Below, one piece after another: positions 33,425 through 38,729 of a stretch of DNA of 38,729 nucleotides. A program made the position numbers and the translations under genes. Numbering within the stretch: position 1 is the first letter of the stretch; every line of letters begins with the position of its first letter. This DNA is from Planctomycetales bacterium (GTDB lineage: Bacteria; Planctomycetota; Planctomycetia; Planctomycetales; Planctomycetaceae), in assembly GCA_016235885.1 (NCBI GenBank), contig JACRIH010000528.1, positions 1-38,729 of the forward strand. The letters run 5' to 3'. The notes below the pieces were generated by a model that was given only the letters and a program-made list of their open reading frames with translations, was not told the DNA's origin and did not search any database.

Positions 33425-34447
33425 ATGGATGGCGTCGCGAAGCTGCCTCAAGACGAACGACGTCTCTACTTCGAACAGGCTGCCGTCCGAATGGGACGAC
33501 TCACACCGCAACTGATTGAAAAGGACTTTTGGGTCTGTTGGATTCTCAGACGGGTTTTCCGTCTCGCAGAATTCCACGACCACCTCACCTTCAAGGGCGG
33601 GACATCATTGTCGAAGGTCTATCAGGCGATCGAAAGATTCTCGGAAGACATCGACTTGTCGATCGAACGAGGTTTTCTTGGTTTTGGTGGTGAACGAGAC
33701 CCGGAACAAGGCTTGACTGGTAACGAGCAGCGACGCCGCATCCACGCGTTGAGGGATGCCTGCCAGCAGGCGGTTGCTCGCCGTTTTCATCCGCAACTCA
33801 AAGATGCCATCTCCGAGCAATTGGGTGAGACTGGCAATTGGCAACTGTCGCTGGATACTGATGATCCAGACAGCCAATCCCTGCTTTTTCACTTTCCGCT
33901 GGCAGTCATCGACCGAGTCAGCCCGTACTTTGCTCAATCAGTCAAACTCGAAATCGGAGCACGGTCGGATCACTTTCCCATTGAAGCCGCGACAGTTCGA
34001 CCATACCTCAGTGATGCCATTCCGGAAACCTGTGACGATTGCGATGTCGCACTTCGTGTTTTGGCTGGCGAACGAACATTCTGGGAGAAGGCCACAATTC
34101 TCCATTCCCTGTGCCATCAAGATATTTCCAAACCGATCCAGCAAAGGCAGTCGCGGCATTTCTACGACCTGTTTCAACTGGCCAATCATCGAATTGGACA
34201 AGCTGCACTTCAAAGCATTGAACTCCTCGAACGAGTTGCCACACACAAGAGCGTCTACTTCAAATCCGCGTCGGCGAAATATGGCGAGGCAAAACCGGGG
34301 ACATTGAAGCTCGTTCCAGCCGAAGAGAGGGTTCGAGAATTGAAAGCCGACTATGCCTCGATGCACTCCATGTTTTTCAGCGATCCACCAACCTTCGATA
34401 CGATCTTGGACCGCCTCAGACAACTGGAAGCTGAGATCAACGCATAA
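33425..34447 (+). CDS. AbiEii-type nucleotidyltransferase toxin
   Basis: A 340-residue DNA polymerase-beta-like nucleotidyltransferase. The catalytic motifs FKGGTSLSKVY (GGTSLSK at 58-64) and EDIDLSIE (D75, D77) are intact, so the protein should be active. AbiEii enzymes bind GTP; related toxins modify tRNA acceptor ends and block translation, while the partner AbiEi neutralises them by repressing and modifying. Such pairs can act as abortive-infection phage defence. An RHFYDLFQL motif, common in this family, lies near 242. ATG 33425 is two bases after the antitoxin stop. Downstream is a single REP-like hairpin. Confidence 0.9.
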   Translation: MDGVAKLPQDERRLYFEQAAVRMGRLTPQLIEKDFWVCWILRRVFRLAEFHDHLTFKGGTSLSKVYQAIERFSEDIDLSIERGFLGFGGERDPEQGLTGNEQRRRIHALRDACQQAVARRFHPQLKDAISEQLGETGNWQLSLDTDDPDSQSLLFHFPLAVIDRVSPYFAQSVKLEIGARSDHFPIEAATVRPYLSDAIPETCDDCDVALRVLAGERTFWEKATILHSLCHQDISKPIQQRQSRHFYDLFQLANHRIGQAALQSIELLERVATHKSVYFKSASAKYGEAKPGTLKLVPAEERVRELKADYASMHSMFFSDPPTFDTILDRLRQLEAEINA

Positions 34448-34457
34448 CCCAGTAGTT

Positions 34458-34486
34458 GTAGGGTGGATCGAGGTACGAGGCCCACC
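34458..34486 (+). repeat. single REP-like unit with 5' GTAG
   Basis: GTAG (34458-34461) is followed by GGTGG (34462-34466) that pairs with CCACC (34482-34486), with an imperfect inner stem. It lies between the toxin gene and the convergent flavoprotein gene. Confidence 0.5.
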
Positions 34487-34538
34487 AATTGGGGGCGAAC
34501 TACCTTGCTGCAAAGTCTCATCAGGCAGCCGCAAGCAA

Positions 34539-35612
34539 TCATTTCTGCCGCGTCTGCCGCAGTGCCGCCTGTGAAATCTTGTCGCCGATGAGGGCGATCT
34601 TTTGGTCCCGCAGTCGCTTTTCGTTGAGCCAGTACGGGCTGGTGATTTCCTTGAAGGCGTAGATCGCGGCTTGGATTCCCTCGGCCCACGCGACTGCGAT
34701 CAGCTTGATGTCTCCGTGGACGTCGCCGACGGCGAACACGCCGCGGCGGCTGGTTTCGAAGTACGGATCGACGGCGATGCTGCTGTCGTCGTTCAGCCGG
34801 ACGTTCAGCCGTTCAAATGTTTCCTTCGCGGACAAAAACCCAATCTGCACGATCACCACGTCGCTGTGCAATGTCGTCCCATCTGTGAGCCGCAGTGCCA
34901 GCGCATCGCCCGCGAACTCGGCGGCAGAAATCTCCGTGGAGTTGTGGACGACTCCGCCCGACTGGATGACCCGCGCCAGCGTTTCCGCCTTGCCGGCGGC
35001 CGTGGCCCCGCGCATCAGGACATCGACATGCGCGTGACGCTCGAGCGCCATCACGGCCGCGTCGAGCGCCGAATCGCCCGCGCCGACGACCGTCACGTGC
35101 TGGCCCCGGTAGTCGCCGATCTTCGGCATCTTGTAGAAGACATTCTTCGAGTTCAGTTGGTCCAGCACGGGGAGTTGCCGCGGGTAGTGCAACAGGCCGC
35201 AGGCGATGATCACCTTGCGAGCCAGATAGGTTTGGCGAGCGGTGACGACTCGCTTGAGCGGGTCGTCCTTTTCGATCTGGTCGGTGTCCTGAATGTCGAT
35301 CAACTCCTCGTCAAACCGAAACTGCACGAGCGCGTTCAGCGCCTGACGATACACCCGCGCCGACAACTCTTCGCCGGTGATCCCGTCCGGGAAGCCGGGG
35401 ATGTCCACGATCCGCTTGTCCGCGTACAGAAACTGCGGCTGCCCGCCCGGTTTGTCCTTGGCTTCGATCACGAGCGTCGTCAGACCGCGATGCGCCGTCG
35501 TCAGGCTGGCCGCCAACCCGGCCGGTCCGGCTCCGATAATCACCACGTCCCAATACGGCAGGTGACCGAAATCCACCGCGTCGTCGAGTTCCGTGATCTT
35601 GAAATCGGACAT
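34539..35612 (-). CDS. thioredoxin-reductase-like FAD/NAD(P) oxidoreductase
   Basis: A 357-residue two-dinucleotide-fold flavoprotein. The FAD loop is IIGAGPAGLAAS (near 26) and the NAD(P) loop VVGAGDSALDAAV (near 175); the second FAD motif GVFAVGDVHGD is near 291. The redox-active CXXC of true thioredoxin reductases is missing: the corresponding stretch is ACGLLHYPRQ. This pattern fits the TrxR-like ferredoxin/flavodoxin-NADP reductase group (YumC type) better than TrxR. It ends near a REP unit and is followed upstream on the chromosome by an SGNH hydrolase on the same strand, 45 bases away. Confidence 0.9.
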   Translation of the reverse strand: MSDFKITELDDAVDFGHLPYWDVVIIGAGPAGLAASLTTAHRGLTTLVIEAKDKPGGQPQFLYADKRIVDIPGFPDGITGEELSARVYRQALNALVQFRFDEELIDIQDTDQIEKDDPLKRVVTARQTYLARKVIIACGLLHYPRQLPVLDQLNSKNVFYKMPKIGDYRGQHVTVVGAGDSALDAAVMALERHAHVDVLMRGATAAGKAETLARVIQSGGVVHNSTEISAAEFAGDALALRLTDGTTLHSDVVIVQIGFLSAKETFERLNVRLNDDSSIAVDPYFETSRRGVFAVGDVHGDIKLIAVAWAEGIQAAIYAFKEITSPYWLNEKRLRDQKIALIGDKISQAALRQTRQK

Positions 35613-35632
35613 TGTCGCTCTTTCAGATTCCA

Positions 35633-35665
35633 GTAGCCCCGGCCCTTGTGGCCAGCATTACGGGG
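35633..35665 (+). repeat. possible REP remnant overlapping the SGNH gene end
   Basis: GTAG (35633-35636), CCCCG, an inner GGCC/GGCC pair and CGGGG (35661-35665). The stop codon of the hydrolase (35658-35660) lies in it. The pairing is imperfect. Confidence 0.35.
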
Positions 35666-36317
35666 CAAGATACGGTCGCAGCAGCTTCGTCCAGACTTCG
35701 TATCCCTGCGGCGACAGATGCAATTTGTCGGCGACAAACAATTCCGGTCGCGGTTGCCCATCGTCGCCGAGCATCGCGGGCCAGACGTCCGCGAACACCT
35801 GACACTCATCGCTCCGTTGTGCTTCGCGAATCAACCGGTTGGCCTCGCGAGCCTTGTCGGCCAGCTTCCACCGCGACGGACTGGGTTTGATCGAAACGTA
35901 CACGAGCTTCGCGCACGGCAGCTTCGCCCGCACGGCGGCGGCGAAATTGCGGTAGTCGTCGCGAACCGTCTCCGGCGATTTCCCCCCTGCGATGTCGTTG
36001 TCTCCCGCGTACAACACCACGACGCGCGGCTTGTACGGCGTGACGATCCGCTCCGCATACCGCACCGAATCGGCCAACTGCGACCCACCGAACCCGCGAT
36101 TGATCACCGGCAGATCGGGATAGCTCTCCGACAGCTTCCACCTGACGATGCTCGAACTGCCGACAAACACAATCCCACCGGAAGCCGGCGGAGTTTTTGT
36201 GTCCGCTTCCTCAAACTTCTTGATCGTGGCTTCCCACTTGTCCGGCTTGGGTTCGTCCGCCGCGTGCAACCAACCGCACATCAAGACAAAAAACAAAGCG
36301 AGACACGACAACTTCAT
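35658..36317 (-). CDS. secreted SGNH/GDSL-type hydrolase
   Basis: A 219-residue exported esterase-like protein. A Sec signal peptide (KLSCLALFFVLMCGWLHA, cleavage near A-AD) precedes the SGNH core. Block I is IVFVGSSSIVRW, where GSSS replaces GDSL; block II is NRGFGGSQL; block III is LYAGDNDIAGG with the Asn; block V is DKLHLSPQGY with the Asp-His pair. All four catalytic positions are thus present. Relatives deacetylate carbohydrates or cleave lipid esters; the substrate here is unknown. The start at 36317 gives a normal leader; ATG at 36359 would add 14 residues. Confidence 0.9.
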   Translation of the reverse strand: MKLSCLALFFVLMCGWLHAADEPKPDKWEATIKKFEEADTKTPPASGGIVFVGSSSIVRWKLSESYPDLPVINRGFGGSQLADSVRYAERIVTPYKPRVVVLYAGDNDIAGGKSPETVRDDYRNFAAAVRAKLPCAKLVYVSIKPSPSRWKLADKAREANRLIREAQRSDECQVFADVWPAMLGDDGQPRPELFVADKLHLSPQGYEVWTKLLRPYLAP

Positions 36318-36370
36318 CGTGCCAACTTGTCGTTGTTTGCAAAACTCTCTCGGCGGCATGATTGTTCTCC

Positions 36371-36442
36371 TTCTTCGTTACCTTCGTTTCCTGCTGTTGA
36401 ACCCATTTGATTTGAACAGAAGCTAACGAAGGGAACGAAGGA
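36371..36442. repeat. inverted repeat between purB and the SGNH gene
   Basis: Left arm 36371-36388 (TTCTTCGTTACCTTCGTT) pairs with right arm 36425-36442 with two mismatches. The arms have a 9-base period in CTTCGTT. The right arm ends 13 bases from the purB stop. Confidence 0.65.
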
Positions 36443-36455
36443 CTTTGGTTTGATG

Positions 36456-37928
36456 TCACACTCGGACTTGTTCCGCCTGCCGGCTGAGTGTGTCGGCGTG
36501 CTGGCGACGGATCGGGTCGATGATGTTCTTCACGAAGGCATCCACTTGTTCGGGTGCTCGGCCGACGAATTGTGAGGCGTCGAGGACGCGGGTCAGGTTC
36601 ACGCTGGAAAATGCCGGGTCGGTGGACAGGCGTTCGAGCAGGTCGTTGTCCGCTCCGTCTTCCTTCACGCGGCGGGCGGCGGCTTGGCTGTGGATGCGGA
36701 TGCGTTCGTGCAGGTCCTGGCGATCGCCTCCGGCGGCGACGGCGGCCATGAGGATGTTTTCCGTGGCCATGAACGGCAATTCGGCTTGCAGCCGGCGGGC
36801 GATCACCTGCGGATAGACCACCAGGCCATCGACGATGTTGCGGTAGAGGATCAGCACGGCGTCGATCGCGAGGAATGTTTGCGGCAGAGTCAGCCGGCGG
36901 TTGGCACTGTCGTCGAGCGTCCGTTCCATCCACTGCACGGCGGCCGTCTGTTCGCCGCTGTCGGCGAGGCTCATCGCGAACCGGGCCAGACCGCACATTC
37001 GTTCGGAGCGCATCGGGTTCCGTTTGTACGCCATCGCCGACGAGCCGATTTGCTTGTCCTCGAACGGCTCTTCGATTTCCTTGAAGTTCTGGAGCAGGCG
37101 CAGGTCCGTCCCCATTTTGTGAGCCGACTGCGCAACGCCCGACAGCACGCCGAGGACTTGCGCATCGATCTTGCGCGTGTACGTCTGCCCCGTGACCGCG
37201 AACACGTCGTCGAAACCCATCTTCTTCGCGACCAGCCGGTCGAGTGCCTCGCACTTCGCGTGGTCGCCGTCGAACAGTTGCAGGAAACTCGCCTGCGTGC
37301 CGGTCGTCCCTTTGGCTCCGCGGAACCGCAGCGTCGCCAGCCGGTGTTCGAGTTCCTCCAGATCGAGCACGAGGTCGTAGCACCACAGCGTGGCCCGCTT
37401 GCCCACGGTCGTCGGCTGAGCCGGCTGCAAGTGCGTGTAGCCCAGGCACGGCAACGCCCGGTACTCCGTCGCAAAGGCCGCCAGCTTGTCGATGGCCGCG
37501 ACCAATCGCGTTCGAATCAGCTTCAAGCTTTCGCGAAACAGAATCAGGTCCGTGTTGTCCGTGACATAGCAGCTCGTCGCGCCGAGATGGATGATCCCGC
37601 GAGCCAGAGGGCAGCGGTCGCCGTAAGCATGCACGTGAGCCATCACATCGTGACGCAGCTCGCGCTCGTACCGGTTGGCCGCAACGAAGTCGATGTCGTC
37701 CACTGCCGACGCCAACTCCATGATTTCGAGTGGCGTGATCTGCTTCAGCCCGAGTTCGTGCTCGGCCTCGGCCAGCGCCACCCACAGCCGGCGCCACGTC
37801 GAGTGGATGCGCTGCGGCGACCAGAGGCCGCTCATTTCTTTGGAAGCGTATCGGGTGAGAAGCGGGTTTTGATATTGGTCGTGGCTCAACTTTGCTTCCT
37901 CGTGAGAGATTGACTGGTGACATTGCAA
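36456..37928 (-). CDS. purB: adenylosuccinate lyase
   Basis: Cleaves SAICAR and adenylosuccinate, releasing fumarate, in purine synthesis. 490 residues from the ATG at 37928. Family motifs: [13 protein letters not shown] near 21, [17 protein letters not shown] near 112, [30 protein letters not shown] and the signature [15 protein letters not shown]. The start is open: TTG at 37889 gives [10 protein letters not shown], closer to the usual N terminus, and has GAGGAAG upstream; ATG 37928 has GGGAG six bases upstream, inside a dispersed repeat. No other pur genes are nearby. Confidence 0.95.
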   Translation of the reverse strand: MQCHQSISHEEAKLSHDQYQNPLLTRYASKEMSGLWSPQRIHSTWRRLWVALAEAEHELGLKQITPLEIMELASAVDDIDFVAANRYERELRHDVMAHVHAYGDRCPLARGIIHLGATSCYVTDNTDLILFRESLKLIRTRLVAAIDKLAAFATEYRALPCLGYTHLQPAQPTTVGKRATLWCYDLVLDLEELEHRLATLRFRGAKGTTGTQASFLQLFDGDHAKCEALDRLVAKKMGFDDVFAVTGQTYTRKIDAQVLGVLSGVAQSAHKMGTDLRLLQNFKEIEEPFEDKQIGSSAMAYKRNPMRSERMCGLARFAMSLADSGEQTAAVQWMERTLDDSANRRLTLPQTFLAIDAVLILYRNIVDGLVVYPQVIARRLQAELPFMATENILMAAVAAGGDRQDLHERIRIHSQAAARRVKEDGADNDLLERLSTDPAFSSVNLTRVLDASQFVGRAPEQVDAFVKNIIDPIRRQHADTLSRQAEQVRV

Positions 37929-37930
37929 AC

Positions 37931-38062
37931 TCCCCTCTCCCCGTTGGGGAGAGGGGTTGGGGGTGAGGGGCGCCCCGAGTGTTTCGCCGATTCAAACTCA
38001 GACGAAGCCGAGAGACGCCTGTGCCACCCCTCACTCTAACCGTCTCCCCAAGGGGGAGAGGG
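37931..38062. repeat. inverted pair of CCCTCTCC...GGGGAGAGGG hairpins
   Basis: The left hairpin has an 11-base-pair perfect stem, CCCCTCTCCCC/GGGGAGAGGGG (37932-37956), followed by a GGGGTGAGGGG tail. A reverse-complementary copy lies at 38024-38062. It starts three bases outside the purB ATG and fills the divergent gap to the transaldolase gene. Confidence 0.85.
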
Positions 38063-38180
38063 AACAACGTGCTGGCGGCGCGTCGTTGTCTTTCGGAATC
38101 CAGTCTAGCTTTCAGTCGGTCAGTTGGGCAGTTATCATCGGTCTCACTTGCATCTCAACCTGTTCGACCTTTGAACACGC

Positions 38181-38204
38181 GACGGGCAGGAGTGCCCATC
38201 CTAC
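38181..38204 (-). repeat. single REP unit, reverse orientation
   Basis: Read on the minus strand it is GTAG followed by a hairpin with stem GGGCA/TGCCC and loop CTCC, flanked by outer GA/TC. On the plus strand it ends in CTAC (38201-38204). It sits immediately upstream of the GGAG ribosome site of the transaldolase. Confidence 0.65.
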
Positions 38205-38213
38205 GGAGACCTC

Positions 38214-38729
38214 ATGCCCACCCCTCTGCAATCGCTCATCGCGTCCGGCACCAAACTCTGGCTCGACAGTATCGACCCCGACTTGGTGCGGCTGAACCGT
38301 GAGCAGGGGGCGACCGGGGCGACGTCGAATCCGATCATCGTGTCGGACCTCATCAAGACGGGACGTTTCGACGACCGGCTGGCGGCTTTGATGAAGCAGG
38401 GCCTCGACGACGAAGCGGTCGCCTGGTCGGTGACCGATCAACTCGTGAAGCAGGCGCAAGACGTGTTCGCGCCTGTGTGGGCCGAGACAAAGGGGAACGA
38501 TGGGTATGTGTCGTTCGAACTCGATCCGCTGCTCGAAGACGCAGCGTGCCCGCTGAGTCTGCCGGACAAGATCGCGAAGTACGTGGAGCTCGGCAAGAAA
38601 TGGACGGCCGGTCACACGAACCGGATGATCAAAGTGCCCGCGACACCCGGTGGGCTGGGGGCGCTCGAAGAGTTGTCCGCCGCAGGCCTCACGCTGAACG
38701 TCACTCTGATTTTTTCGCAGCGGCAGTAC
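38214..38729 (+). CDS. tal: transaldolase, 5' part, cut by the window end
   Basis: The first 172 codons of a pentose-phosphate-pathway transaldolase, open to the last base. Family motifs: the opening [34 protein letters not shown] near 37, [19 protein letters not shown] with the Schiff-base Lys, and [12 protein letters not shown] at the edge. The Asp in LWLDS is the catalytic-site Asp. The enzyme moves a dihydroxyacetone unit from sedoheptulose-7-phosphate to glyceraldehyde-3-phosphate. ATG 38214 has GGAG five bases upstream. Whether it is a stand-alone transaldolase or fused to glucose-6-phosphate isomerase, as in some bacteria, cannot be seen. Confidence 0.92.
   Translation, partial: MPTPLQSLIASGTKLWLDSIDPDLVRLNREQGATGATSNPIIVSDLIKTGRFDDRLAALMKQGLDDEAVAWSVTDQLVKQAQDVFAPVWAETKGNDGYVSFELDPLLEDAACPLSLPDKIAKYVELGKKWTAGHTNRMIKVPATPGGLGALEELSAAGLTLNVTLIFSQRQY

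Noticed and set aside
34602-35636. 344-codon plus-strand frame opposite the flavoprotein
   Set aside because: Antisense shadow; FAD and NAD(P) loops are on the minus strand.
36684-37913. 409-codon plus-strand frame opposite purB
   Set aside because: Antisense to a firmly identified gene, with no recognisable domain.
36211-38067. Very long open frame (618 codons) on the minus strand across purB
   Set aside because: It is a shadow frame of purB in GC-rich sequence; its translation is Arg/Pro-rich low complexity, while the purB frame shows all family motifs.

Overview
The window reads as a piece of a chromosome from the phylum Planctomycetota, probably an order Planctomycetales member with a moderately high-GC genome. 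The evidence is the DUF1549/DUF1553 cytochrome-like protein, two DUF1501 proteins with twin-arginine leaders, a secreted protein with two PPC domains, and gene-poor gaps filled with palindromic repeats. No rRNA, tRNA, CRISPR array, transposase gene or phage gene was found.

Layout. 88-6481: a forward cassette of three exported proteins (DUF1549/DUF1553, DUF1501, PPC). 6601-7977: a reverse NtrC-type sigma-54 activator. 7978-8784: a repeat-bearing gap. 8785-11217: a small C-terminal-heme cytochrome followed by a P1B-type metal ATPase with P1B-5-like signatures. 11390-14554: valS, with a palindromic element inside the reading frame, facing a reverse KDPG aldolase (eda). 15508-18445: a small SHOCT-like membrane protein, clpX and queA. 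18620-20223: an unrecognised secreted protein and a four-helix membrane protein. 20220-21769: two reverse genes, a tagatose-3-epimerase-like enzyme and a conserved hypothetical. 22025-29067: a peptidoglycan cluster, murE-murF-mraY-ftsW-murG, lacking ftsI, murD, murC and ftsZ and broken by repeat blocks. 29162-36317: accessory genes (VOC protein, DUF2130 coiled-coil protein, a second DUF1501 protein, an AbiE-type toxin-antitoxin pair, a thioredoxin-reductase-like flavoprotein, an SGNH hydrolase). 36456-38729: reverse purB, then the start of a forward transaldolase cut by the window end.

The MurE DNPR signature points to meso-diaminopimelate peptidoglycan; MurE and MurF build the UDP-MurNAc-pentapeptide, MraY and MurG make lipid I and II, and the FtsW-type protein would polymerise it.

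The most striking feature is non-coding. Many gene gaps hold an inverted-repeat element. Four complete ones have the same architecture: GTAG, a hairpin, a spacer, a related hairpin, CTAC. That is the layout of REP/BIME elements mobilised by RAYT (TnpA_REP) transposases, here in several unrelated sequence families. Compensatory base changes are visible between copies. A related palindrome has entered valS in frame, and half of it closely matches the terminator hairpin after clpX. A second class of repeat has a 7-base period and occurs with four different consensus units.
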